From the NCBI GenBank assembly GCA_958496175.1, contig OY292274.1:68148630-68212629 (forward strand): 64,000 nt of DNA, read 5' to 3'. The notes below the pieces were generated by a model, which saw only the letters and a program-made list of their open reading frames with translations, was not told where the DNA came from and did no database searches. This DNA comes from Sisyra terminalis. Its lineage: Eukaryota; Arthropoda; Insecta; Neuroptera; Sisyridae. The position numbers and the translations under genes are program-made. Positions 12,083 to 23,295 of the stretch are shown here, piece after piece; position 1 is the stretch's first letter; each line of letters begins with the position of its first letter.

Positions 12083-13837
12083 AATTGAACAATAAAAATA
12101 TTAAATAAAAAATAAAAAACAAAAAGATCTTAAATAACCTGAATTTTCTTCTTGTTTTCTTAGACTTATAATTATGAAAATAATATATGTTTTGCTCCTA
12201 TATGTGGCCTATTTATTATTGAAGTTTTGTGAAAAAAAAGTTGGTGCAACATTTCGAAAAAAAATAAAACCGAGGTATATTAGTAGGCGTAAATCACATT
12301 TTATTTTTTTTCAAGGTGTTGCACCAACTAATTTTCACGCAATTTTTATGAGTCATAGTGCTCATATAGAAGCATAAAATATATTTTTTTCGTGATTGTC
12401 AATTTCAGAGAACACATAAAAAAAATATTTCATTTGTGTTTTAGATTTTTTTTGTACAATTTTTTTTTCTAAAAATTTCAAAAAAATATATATTATACTC
12501 TGTAAAATAATCTAAAGCCTCGCGTTGGTTTCACTCTTCTAGCACAATTAGTTTTTGAGATATATAACTTGGAAAAATAGTGGATCCGCCATGTGGATCC
12601 TGCTAGACCCTTTAAGTCCAACTGGGAATAGTAATTCCTATTTTGGCCCTAAATTTAGATATGCTTAAGTCAATTCTAAAGCTTTGACCAAAATTAAACC
12701 TTCACCTTAAATTTAATTTTCCAAAGATATCTTCAGTAACATCTTTTGATTCAACCGATTTTCAATAAACCTAAATATTTTCAAAATTTACACTATCATA
12801 AGGGATGAATTGTCATGACATTTGATCCAAACTGTCATCTACTTTTTTTGCTAAAAAATTTCGTACTTCGTATCTTGGATTTTCCTTACGATTTTAGATC
12901 ATTTTATTGGTCAACATTTTCCAGTTGAACATAGTTTCATAGTAAGAAAAATAAGTTTAATTTTAAATTAATTTAAATTTACTTTAAATTAAGGTGAATA
13001 TTATTGAATAATACACCAACGATATTAAACGAGGCTAGTTGTAATATTGTTATCAGCGAGTTGGTGATGTCCGTATTTGGACAAGTGGCGCAATATTTGC
13101 AGAATTGTTTATGGTCCATTGTTGGACGGCTTTTCCTTATCAACATGGCCCTTGTTTATAATATTGAGATAACGATTGGACGATAACGAAACGGGCATAC
13201 CGAGGGGATGTTGCCAACATAACGCCTTACAATATGTGCGGAATGTTTTATTTACTCGAATATATTATTGTTAATATAAATATTTGCTTTTCATAGCCAA
13301 GATATGTCATTTTGAAAGGAAAAAAAATTGTCTCTTAAAAATAGCCTAAGTCTACTTAATCGTTATAAATAATCCTAATAATTTTATTCGTTGATAAATA
13401 TTTTCATCATTTATCATTTTAAACTATTTGTATTACATATATGTATGTATATGCCTACATTTTGTCATGGTCATTTTTTTCTTGTGTCAATATTGACTTA
13501 ATTGTAAAGAAAATGGAAAATGATTTTTATTTTTAATCGTAGAATTCCATTTAATAAATTTATTTTGTTTATACGAGTAGAAGTTTAATGCTCTACTTAT
13601 GGAAGACGGTGTACCACTATTCCATAAACAAATAGTTTAAAAATTAATAATCGGCGCCAAGCTATCAAACCTACAAATTAATTCGCATCTGATATTGCAT
13701 ACTAATTGTCCGATATTGTAAGCCATTCTGTCCATTGTCATCCTTCTATGCTTTAAATAATTAACCAAATGAATATAATTTAAAAAACATTTTACTAAAC
13801 TTGATGAAATTAAAGCAATATTCATTTAAAAATGCAA

Positions 13838-13915
13838 AAAAATTGTTAAATACAAAATGCCTAAAACGAGCTCCTGTTGGCCCAGCATTAAAATGACGTC
13901 ACAGTACAGAAGCTA
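13838..13915. repeat. Dispersed repeat, copy 1
   Basis: Contains AATGCCTAAAAC and GCATTAAAATGACGTCAC. The reverse complement is at 23396-23472. TGACGTCA resembles a CRE half-palindrome. No coding or termini recognised. Confidence 0.5.
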
Positions 13916-13998
13916 TAACACATCCATGTAAGAGGAATACAAATATAATAATTAATGTCTCAAATTTGAACTATCATGTCATTAGTTTCAACTATCAT

Positions 13999-14091
13999 TT
14001 CGATTTCATTCAATTGCTAATTTTCGCCAGTTATCAGTTGTATTAGTGTTGGTAGTGAATATTTCACGGAAAGTTACTAGTTAAATTGGCT
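13999..14091. repeat. Dispersed repeat, related to 61828-61912
   Basis: Shares AATATTTCACGG and AAGTTACTAGTT with 61828-61912 in the same orientation. The remainder is diverged. Unknown element. Confidence 0.45.
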
Positions 14092-14160
14092 ATTTATACA
14101 TGGATACTGAATGTATTCACAGTTGACTGTTTGAATATTTTCTATAATATGTATACACTA

Positions 14161-14944
14161 GGGTGATTTTTTTTACTTTTTTTTTTGGACCCAACGTGAA
14201 ATTTTGTTAGAAACACCAAAAAAAAAATTCCCTGAAAGTTTGAGCCCTTAATATTAATTTTAAGTCCTCGACCAAGACATGTAAAGATTTCCCATTGAAA
14301 GTACACGGAAACTCTGATTTTTTATTTTAAATTTCTATATCTCAGCGGCATTTCATGGGATCGCTTTTACCGAAGATGGTTTTTTCTCAGAATTAAACGC
14401 TCTACAAAAGTGTCCATTGCGACAAAGTCGTAACTCACACCGGTGAGGTAGTACGGGCCACTGAACTTGATTTTTCCATAAAATTCGCGTTTTTTTTGCA
14501 TTTATCTCGTAAATAACAAGAGCTACGGAAAAATTATAAATGAAAAACTTGTAGAGAATTTGATTTCCTACAAAAAAGTTCCTGTAGACCAAATCGCGAA
14601 GATCAATATTAAACGAGATATTAAGCCTTGAATTTTATGGAAAAATCAGGTTCAGTGGCCCGTACTACCTCACCGGTGTTAGTTACGACTTTGTCGCAAT
14701 GGGCACTTTTGTAGAGCGTTTAATTCTGAGAACAAACCATCTTCGGTAAAAGCGATCCCATGAAATGGCGCTGAAATATAGAAATTTAAAAATAAAAAAT
14801 CAGAGTTTCCGTGTATTTTCAATGGGAAATCTTTACACGTCTTGGTCGAGGATTTAAAATTAATGTTAAGGGCTCAAACTTTCGGGGATTTTTTTTTGGT
14901 ATTTCCAACAAAATTTCACGATGGGACCAAAAAAAAAATCACCC
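14161..14944. mobile_element. Palindromic foldback element with TA target site (mariner-like)
   Basis: The ends are GGGTGATTTT (14161) and AAAATCACCC (to 14944), each abutting a TA (14159-14160, 14945-14946). The arms match closely across about 390 bp each, e.g. GGTTCAGTGGCCCGTACTAC and its complement. A TA duplication is the signature of Tc1/mariner transposases. No ORF. Internal words (CTACAAAAGTG, TTAAACGCTC) relate it to the foldbacks at 18470, 48804 and 55264. Confidence 0.75.
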
Positions 14945-14946
14945 TA

Positions 14947-17690
14947 ATATGGATATTGTTTCGACTATAAAATTTTAAAATATTTAGTTCGACGATTTAT
15001 ATGGTTCCAAATATAAAAAAACAAGTCAGAAAAATTTTCTCGAGGACTACTAGGGGTGACCACTGTTATAGACCAGGGGTGGGTCAACTTAACACGGGTA
15101 TGATTGACAAAAGTATTTCTTATTTAGACTAGATCGTTTTTTAAGAGATTGCATGGGTTTAACCGGGAAAAAATATCCTTTTTTCAAGACTAAAGTAGAT
15201 GTTTTAACTTTCCAGAAGTTCCGAAACCAAAAATTCAATGGGATCCATGTACATGCAAGATTTTTTCAACCAACCCCACATTTGAAAATTGAAAATAAAT
15301 TCGAAAGAAAAATATGAACTTTGACTGGCGACGTCCTGTTATGCGGTGATGTCTCGTATATCAGGTGCGGAGACGATTCCCAAAACGAAAAATATCCAAA
15401 ACGACCAAATGGTTATTTTTATCGTGGCCACCCTTCAATGTGTAGCGTTGTTTTGTTTTTATGGATGGGTCCCGTTTTCTTATAATGTTAATTCCGGACA
15501 TTTCAACGAGGGAAACATTTCGGGGGTTGTAATGCACTCCAATATCTCTATATAGAATTCCAGTAGTTATTTTTAAAACATTAAGCGACAAATTTAAGTA
15601 TTTCACATCATATATAATTGTAGCGGCGGTGGTCTTGGCCGTCTTCATCCCCGAGATGCTCTAAATCTTTTTACATCTGCTGACATCCACCCCGCTATGT
15701 CTGCGACTTCGTCTTCACATACCAACGGCAAACGTATTGCGAACAGATGCCATTGCATGAAGAACCAAAAGAAGACGTAATCAAACCATCCATCGTTCAA
15801 TATGGTAAAATGAGGGATGAAAAAAAAAAAAAAAAAATAACGGGACTACGTCTGCATTTGAATTTTTTTTCAAGTTTTTTCCTTCTAAAGCCTGCTGGAC
15901 TTGCCAAAAAAAATACAGGAAATAGTCTCAAATCGTGGTCCATTTGTATTAGAATTTTCAAGGTCATGAGAAATTTCAGGGGTTGAAATAAATTCGTGGA
16001 ATTTGACCACAACAACATCATCAGAATGGACCCTCGTCATTATTCGTGTTTCGACCGCTTGCAACCTGCCGTCCAGCTCCATGATTATCATCTTTATCAA
16101 TCAAAAAAAAAAAATTCGTATTATACCAAATAAAAGAAGAAATAATTAACGATAGAGAGAAAAAAAAGGGGCAAAAACTCAAAAAACCGTATGTCCTTTC
16201 ATTTAAAATCCGAAATTTCCAAGGGATTAATTCGAGAAGACGAAAAAAAAATCGAATGCTTTTGTCGATCAAAACGAAGGCCATACCTATACACTATCCT
16301 GCACTCTATTAAATGTTTTATAAAATAAAAATCCTTTCACATATCTTTTTTTTTTTTGGAAATCTTTGATTATAGCCTATGAAAAGAATCCAAATTTAAT
16401 TTTTCTGGATTTCTAAAGAGATTGCATCGTTTTCGTCATCTTTTCAAATTTCTGGTCTAATAACTCTTTTGACCACCGTTTTTTTTCTGGCAATGCTATA
16501 GTGTTAAATGACATTTTCCCAAAAAAAAAAAAAAAAGATAAAAAATTTTTTCTAAAGCAAACTTTTTATGTTCTGGACAATGGAGGTCAGGGGTTGGATA
16601 GGTGAGGTGGGTTAAATAGATTGGATCGCAGAAGAAGAAGAAAAAAATCTTTCTTCGGGAGTATGACCTCTTCAAAGGGTATAATAATAGACAGAAACAC
16701 AATAAAAATGATGGAACATACAATAAAAATATGTGGACTATATATTCAATATCTACAAAAGTAAAATTTACAAAGATCAAGGTAAGATTTCTTTACGTCT
16801 TGATTGTATTGTTTGTATTGTATTTGCTCTACTCTTTGTATTAAATAACTTCTTTTCTTCTTCTCATTCGCAGCCAACTTCATAACACAAATCAATTAAA
16901 ACAAAAAAACAAATGAATTCAAAACGGAAGAATTAATAGATTGCAAAAAAACGGAAATGAATTAAATTTAATTTTAGAATAATTCCCACTGTTTCTCTTT
17001 CCTTTTAACATCATTTTTATTGTATATATTCTATTTAATATTTTTATACATGGGTCAGACCTTCTTTTTTTTTGCCCCTTGAATCTCCCCCGCAACTTTT
17101 GTTCCATATCGTGGCCACCATCAAAAGCAGATGTGAACATGCATGTGAAGTCCTTCTGACGTCATTATCCTCCATCCAACATCTTTAAGATCCCGTTGAT
17201 CAAATAATATCAGGATCAAATTACTATTGAACCAAGTTTCATACACATTAATTTGGGAATAGTTTTTTGAAGAAGAAAAAAAAATTGGACATTTCTGATG
17301 GGTCTTTTATGATGGTGCAATCTTTAATTTGTAACTTGATATAATTGTTAAGGGGGGAATACGATAGCGATGACCAGAGGACCAAAAGATTTTTGTTGCA
17401 AATAGATAACGGGATTTTTTTTTCTTTTTTAAGGGAAATCTTTTCACACTATAATAGAAAAAAAAATAAATAAAAATTCTGTCACAACACTATTATGTTG
17501 GGCTCTGGGTATTTGTATATCGTTACGTCCATTGTGGAGATCCGAGATCTATTCTTTGAAATTAATGTTCATCAAAGCGTTTAAATTACTTTTATTAGGT
17601 CCATAAATTTACTTAAAAATAAATGGGAGAAGTAAATTTGATCTTAAAATACTTGAAATTTTATGATTATAACTATGGTGTTTCCTTGAG
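14947..17690. other. Intergenic, no gene seen
   Basis: Contains a moderately GC-richer block at about 15320-15790, open in two opposing frames but without a recognised domain, signal peptide or splice pattern. The rest is AT-rich with long poly-A/T tracts. CAGGGGTGGGTCAAC at about 15074 resembles a hAT end, but no partner was found. Confidence 0.5.
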
Positions 17691-18263
17691 AAATACATTT
17701 CGGTTATTTACGAAGAATTATATCAAGTGCTTATTTTTTTTTTTGCTGTAAACAAAAAAAACTCCCTTAAAATCAAATTAAATTTGATTTTTTCAAACTT
17801 TGAACAGTTATACTGTGTAATACACAGTAATACATAAATTTGAACAGAAGTTCGAACAAAAATAGTCGTGACGTATTGCCCAGATACGTATTTCGATTGC
17901 CAAGCAATCTTCCTCAGTGGTCATCAAGTAGTTTGGATTACTCCGTAACTGCTTTGTGATGATTCACAGGAAGATTGCTTGGCAATCGAAATACGTATCT
18001 GGGCAATACGTCACGAATATTTTTGTTTGAACTTCTGTTGAAATTTATGTTTAAGGTATGATTTTATATACTATTATATTAAATTTTACTACATAACTTG
18101 GACCGCAATATATTCTATATATTGTATATACAGTATAACTGTTCAAAGTTTGCAAAAATCTAATTTAATTTGATTTTAAGGGAGATTTTTTTGTTTACAG
18201 CAAAAAAAGCATATTTTAAATAAGCATTTGAAATAATTCTGTATAAATAACTGAAATGTATTT
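17691..18263. mobile_element. PLE-A copy inside a longer palindrome
   Basis: From AAATACATTT (17691) to AAATGTATTT (18263) the sequence is an inverted repeat. The outer flanks (GCTGTAAACAAAAAAA and complement) are mirrored as well as the PLE-A core at about 17795-18160. The minus-strand arm keeps CTGAGGA and stem II; the plus-strand arm has CACAGGA instead, so its core is broken. Mirrored flanks mean the palindrome arose or grew after the insertion, or the flanks are part of a larger element. Confidence 0.6.
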
Positions 18264-18465
18264 CTGTGATGATTCACAGGAAGATTGCCAAGCAATCTTC
18301 CTGTGAATCATCACAAAGCAGTTACGGAGTGATCCAAACTACTTGATGACCACTGAGGAAGATTGCTTGGCAATCGAAATACGTATCTGGGCAATACGTC
18401 ACGAATATTTTTGTTTGAACTTCTGTTCAAATTTATGTTTATGGTATGATTTTTATGTATTATAA
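18264..18465. mobile_element. PLE-A partial copy joined to a perfect hairpin
   Basis: Begins with a near-perfect hairpin at about 18264-18313 (GTGATGATTCACAGGAAGATT and complement around a CAA loop), then runs into a full plus-strand arm ending at TTTATGTTTATGGTATG. Arranged head to tail with the preceding palindrome. Confidence 0.65.
18350..18390 (+). ncRNA. Hammerhead-ribozyme-like motif, best-preserved PLE-A core
   Basis: CCA, CTGAGGA at 18353-18359, perfect stem II GATTGC-TTG-GCAATC at 18361-18375, GAAA at 18376-18379, TACGTATC, then TGG. CCA/TGG forms the base of stem I, and TTG (18343-18345) can extend it with CAA (18392-18394) across an internal loop. Expected cleavage is after C18387 (AUC triplet). 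Position 7 is G. Confidence 0.6.
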
Positions 18466-18469
18466 TTAG

Positions 18470-18761
18470 GGTGTTTTTTTTTTTGGGACTATCATTTTTT
18501 TTTTTTGCTCCCATGCCGAAATGTTGTTGGAAATACTTCAAAAAAAAAATCCCTGAAAGTTTGAGCTCTTAATATTAATATTAAGTACTCGCTCACAGGG
18601 TGTGAATATTTTCCATTTAAAATACACGTAAACTTTGATTTTTTTTTTTCAATTTTTATAGCTCAGCGACATTTTATGGTATCGCCTCGCTCAAAGTCGG
18701 GATTTTTTTACAATTGTATGCTCTACAAAAGTGCCTATTGCGGCAAAATCGAAATTAAATT
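18470..18761. mobile_element. Mariner-like foldback, single arm
   Basis: TTAGGGTG end followed by a diverged match to one arm of the 14161-14944 palindrome: CCCTGAAAGTTTGAGC, TTAATATTAATATTAAG, GCTCTACAAAAGTGCC. The opposite arm is not recognisable. Confidence 0.5.
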
Positions 18762-21700
18762 AAATTTTACTCAATAATTCGTAAAAATTGTATAGTAAGA
18801 GCAATTCATGGTTGAATATCTCGAGAAATATCGGCCTAAAGCAATTTTGTTTTCTAAAACTTTTTTGTAGGAAATTAAATTTCCTATAAATTTGACTTTT
18901 ACATTTTTTCTTTAGGTCTTGTATTTCATGAGTTACTGAGAGAAAAACGAGAAATCTATAATAAATAAAACAATATGGTTGCACTTCTCAAGATTTGTCG
19001 CTGTTCATTGTTGCACCAGCAAAATACATGACGCTTTGCAGAAAAATATATATATGAAGATTATTCTGTAAATTGAAATGAACTTTGAACCATATTGTTT
19101 TACCAAAATAATCAAATATTTACAAAAAATTATAATGATTAATGATTTAAAGGTACTTTTACGAAAGATATAATAGTTTTTAATGTCATTGTTACGAATT
19201 GGGATTCAAATATCGATCATAACTACAAGCCCTCACTATAGAAAAAAAAATCACTATTTTTTTTTTTTTTTTTTGGTAAATACTTCTTTATTGATATTTT
19301 TTGGATCAGATATGTCTTTATAGTATATACCTCTAGCAAAAGTTATTGAAACTCTTAAAACCAGAATAAAACTAACTCTTTGCCTAAACCTCCGTATAGA
19401 CTTAGAGATATATCACTATAAAAACTGAGATATATAGGCAAAACTTTATGAGGAATTAGAAAAAAAATATTTAGTAGATATTTTCAACCCTTAACTATCT
19501 GCAAATCATTATATAATACGAAAAACATAATTTTTATTTCGCTTCAATCTATTTCTTTATTGACCCAACAACTAAATATCCACCTTTACCAACGTATTAA
19601 GTCAAATACTGGACACGCAGTACCCGGTACCACCACCTATCATTATAACTCTATTTACAACCCTTCAGTCCACCATCAAAGTCAATATTTTCGTATTTCT
19701 ATAATAATTTTATTGGATCTTTACACGAACTAACACGATATTTTTTCATTTTGATTCGCTCTTTATTGATTTCTATTATTATAAAACGATAACAAAACAC
19801 ATACATAAATACATATGCCTAATAGAAAATATATACCACCCAAAATAGTTGGAATTATTCTCGTCAGATGGACACAGCTGTTGGAAGGGAAAATACAGGA
19901 CAAGAATTAAAGCCTATATGCAGTGATAAAAGGGACGTGCATTATACAATGTGCATATGTATATATACAAAATGCATTAGATGTGCACTACCCCCAACGA
20001 ATTGAACAAAGGGACAGAAAGAATATCCGGGTATGAAAAACACAAAGTGGGAGGGTTGGAATATGACTAATTATAAAGCTCAAGTCTGTCACTGTTTAAC
20101 AGTTCCTGCTTTACCTAATGTGTAGATTTATTAATGCTTTCGTGTATAATAATTTTCAGAGCATTGGAGCAAACGATTTTAATTAGCTGCTACTTATATA
20201 TTGTTTACAAAGGACTCAGAATAAATGTGTGTGTTTTTTATATGGAGTGCCTATACGATGATTTACTTATTTACAAAATTCTATACGTGGAAAATAGGAA
20301 AAATGAAAAGCCAGCTCGCTCGTATGGGCATTGGTGGTACGTATATCTTTTAATTAGATTACCTGTGCACGCCTATTTAGTCGCATTCTGCCATTGAAAT
20401 CATTATTTATTTTTTTTTTTAAAAAAAGGCGCTCTTTATGTGTTGGATAATTCATAATCCCTCTATTGGTAGTTATATACGTTATACGTACATTATATAC
20501 AAAAACCCTTGAAATTTCACCGTCATCATCGCACGGCTTGTCCTCTTTATTTATGGATGATAATTTTGCCGCCAACTCTATTTCTGCATTTTTAACCATA
20601 ATCAAACGACCAACCTTTTACATATACCATGAGATTTGTACCGCCAACTAAATTCATCAAGAACTTGTTCTACAAACGTTATACCCAGCAACTTTAGAAA
20701 AGAAAAAAAATTAAAATAAATTCATAAACTTATGCATAGAAGTTTTAAAAAGCTTATATGTACTAGCAATAGGCCTACTAATAGTCTAGTGCATCAAATA
20801 GTTACTGACGGCGCCACTTGTCAGTCAATTTGTATAGGCAACCAAAGTTACACCGATGCATCTGTAAAAACATGTACGAGTTGCTGATTTCATTAAAACA
20901 TATTAGAGTGTTAGGGAAAATATATATATTTATTTTTGATTACAAAAGAGAAATGGCTGAATAGATTTAGAATGGGGATGTAGAATGACGACGGGAGGGT
21001 ATGAGGGGGATGATGTAGAACGAAATGGTTAATGTTTCTATTTCTGAAGCGCGCGAAGCCATTTATTTGATTGTAAAGAGAAACGGCTACAATTAATCTC
21101 CTTACCTCTCAAGGGGGGGCAGAGACGAGTTCGTGGGTATAGGTTTCCCTGGGCGACTCCGTCGCCCTTACCACCCACCTGCCTACCCCACCTACCCTTT
21201 ATGTAGCACATCAACTATGTACATAAGGCGTACATTGCTAGAGCACATTATATAAATTCTGTGGCTTTTGAGAGAGTATATGACGAAGCTTTAAGCTTAG
21301 GTACAAACTACTAATAGGTTCAAGTTAATACAGGTACGAATCTTCTCTCAATAGTCTCTGGAATTCATTACGGAATTTGATATTTACATTTTCAAGGAAA
21401 ATAAATTTCAATTTTTGCTTTTTGTTTCGATGTAGTTATAATTGAAGTTGTAGTTTTGATAGAGACGTTACGTTATGATTTATTTTTTCTTTCAAACTAA
21501 ATTTATGGATATTTGATTAACTTATAGGTCCAGTAGAGCCCTTTTAATATTTTCCATTTCTAATTTTGTATTCCTTTTAAAAAGTTGTATTTATATTCAT
21601 TAGAAAAAAAATTATATGTACTTCTATTTTTTTTATGGTCTCTATGATGATTGATTTACTCAGTTGCAAGAAAAAATTCATCAAAACACGAAAATGACCA

Positions 21701-22484
21701 AAGAAAAAGAAAATAATTTTCCAAATTCCTTTCACTAAAAGTAAGTTTTAATTTCACTAATTTGTTCCGCTTAATTCAGTGTTAAAAATGCATTCCGGTC
21801 GGAAAAATCTATCCGGTCGAGAATATCAACAGAACTTGGAAATATTCAAAGTATAGGTAGAGATGAATGGTGTTAAGCATTCCTGAAGAACTGCAAATTG
21901 TTTATGAGACAATTTTAAACCATTTACATATGATCGACTTCTAGAAAAGATATTTAGGAACCCCAAGTCTAGACGTAACAAATTGTTGAATCAAATTTTT
22001 GGCCAAACATCATACAATTTTTCTAATAAAGTCTTCGAACAATGGGTATTGTACAATAAATATTTCGACGTATACTGGCTGGTATAAGGCTGGTAGTAAG
22101 TGGTTCAAATAGTAACCAAACAAATATAAAAGATCTGAAAAGATTTTACAATGTGTTTGGCAAACTTGAAAGGATATCGTTTAATAGACTTTCCAAAAGA
22201 CCTCTTTCGGACTTCTTTTACCTAAAAAGATACTAGTTGTTGATAGCAACTGACTAACAGAAGCCAAAATTGAACAGTAAAAGTGTTGGGTTCCACTAGG
22301 ACAACTCCAGAGTTCATATGACTTTTATAAAGTAAGTATAAAATATTAAATTGTATACAAAAAAAAAAACGGGTCGTGGAAAAATATGCAATGAACTTAG
22401 ACTGTGATTATTTCTTAAATAGTCAACTTAATTGTCAACTAACCAAAGGATACCAATTTTTTGTAAAGCATTTGAATTTTTGCC
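18762..22484. other. Intergenic, no gene seen
   Basis: Mainly unique AT-rich DNA. A GC-richer patch lies at 21105-21200 (GACTCCGTCGCCC). The 20.1-20.7 kb part has lower AT and overlapping short frames but no recognisable product. No termini of known elements found. Confidence 0.5.
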
Positions 22485-22493
22485 AAAAATTAT

Positions 22494-22618
22494 CATCAAG
22501 TAAGATTTTTGTCGCTGACTTGAAACAGTTATACTGTTTATACAATATATGGAATATATTGTCATCCAATTTATACTACATAAATTGGACCACAATATAT
22601 TCTATATATTGTATAAAC
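22494..22618. mobile_element. PLE-A mini copy, hammerhead region deleted (9-bp TSD)
   Basis: Only the outer arms remain (GTTATACTGTTTATACAATA at left; CAATATATTCTATATATTGT at right). AAAAATTAT flanks both sides (22485-22493, 22619-22627). The one-sided extension is on the left. Shows the termini suffice to mark a copy even without the ribozyme. Confidence 0.7.
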
Positions 22619-22627
22619 AAAAATTAT

Positions 22628-22986
22628 AATTTTTTCCCAAAAATTGTCAAAACTTTCAATAAACCATAAACACATTTTTTCTTTAATCGATAAAAGACAT
22701 TATTAATATGAAGAAAAACCAATTTTCAGTAATGAAAAGCTTGTACTTTGGCAGAAAAAAAAAGTTTTAATTTTAATAAGCAAATGAGAGTCCGAAAACG
22801 ATAAGTGTGCTTATGGATCTTCTGTGACGTCACAGTATGTATCAGTACGCATATTGAAACCGAAATATAAACAAATCATTGAACCATTAGCATAGGAACA
22901 ATAATAATAAATAAATTTGTTACAATTTTCCACCATGAAAAACATTTTTATACTCTAAAAGTTACTATTCAATTTACAATCCTTAA
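22628..22986. other. Intergenic, no gene seen
   Basis: AT-rich. Contains a TGTGACGTCACA palindrome near 22823. Confidence 0.5.
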
Positions 22987-23295
22987 TTAGGCCATTCACG
23001 CTCCGACTTGCAGTTCAACTAGTGGTCCGCCTTTCGAAGTTGGATCTATGTAAAGTCGGACCGTGAATGGTGTTGTTTGAAGTTGGATGTCTAGCTGATC
23101 ATTTAGACGATCCAGCTAGAAAATCCAACTAGTAGTCCGACTTGTAGTCCAACTAGTCGAACTACTAGTTGGATCGCCTAAATGATCCGACCAGACATCC
23201 AATTTCCAACAACACCATTCACGATCCGACTTTAGATCCAACTTCGAAAGTTGGACCACTAGTTGGACTGCAAGTCGGAGTGTGAATGGTCTGCT
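22987..23295. mobile_element. Palindromic MITE, TTAA type, enlarged copy
   Basis: Left TTAA at 22983-22986 is intact; the right site reads TTTAGG, so one duplication is decayed. Inverted ends share GGCCATTCACGCTCCGACTT. Two additional internal palindromes with ACTAGT and GATCC words make it longer than the 174-bp copy at 8449. Confidence 0.65.

Larger units (their letters stand above)
11604..12155. mobile_element. PLE-B hammerhead palindrome
   Basis: Large palindrome centred near 11900. Arms share CTACGTTTCGTTACTAATCG and its complement. It carries an about 40-nt one-sided extension (ATAGATGATAAATTTAGATC) at the left end only. TTTCTTAG flanks both sides (11596-11603, 12156-12163). The opposite arm of the host foldback element near 10411-10427 keeps the uninterrupted site (TAAGTCTAAGGAAACAT), which supports the insertion. 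No ORF. Confidence 0.75.
9816..12611. mobile_element. 2.8-kb long-inverted-repeat foldback element
   Basis: The ends share AGGGTCTAGCAGGATCCACA in inverted orientation (9822 onward; complement up to about 12611). Matching arms run roughly 9821-10606 and 11440-12611, sharing for example GCGAGGCTTTAGATTA and TTGGTGCAAC. The same 15-bp word TTAAGTCCAACTGGG sits outside both ends (9801-9815, 12612-12626), as expected for a target-site duplication. The arms themselves contain smaller palindromes (GTTGGTGCAACA...TGTTGCACCAAC near 12240-12331). No coding. Two later insertions lie inside: 10753-11127 and 11604-12155. The superfamily is unknown. Confidence 0.7.
12627..14158. other. Intergenic, no gene seen
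   Basis: AT-rich. 13000-13200 has a 60-residue frame of ordinary base composition but no recognisable family. Two short stretches are repeated elsewhere in the window (listed separately). Confidence 0.5.

Noticed and set aside
15074..15095. CAGGGGTGGGTCAAC as a hAT end
   Set aside because: No matching right end or 8-bp duplication found downstream.
15346..15648. Opposing 69- and 95-residue frames in a GC-richer block
   Set aside because: Frames overlap on both strands; neither shows a recognised motif. Kept only as a composition note.
18311..18541. Frames such as 18311, 26646, 43569 and 62957 sharing similar peptides
   Set aside because: Repeated peptide text reflects the PLE-A arm, which has hammerhead-like RNA structure and no conserved protein.
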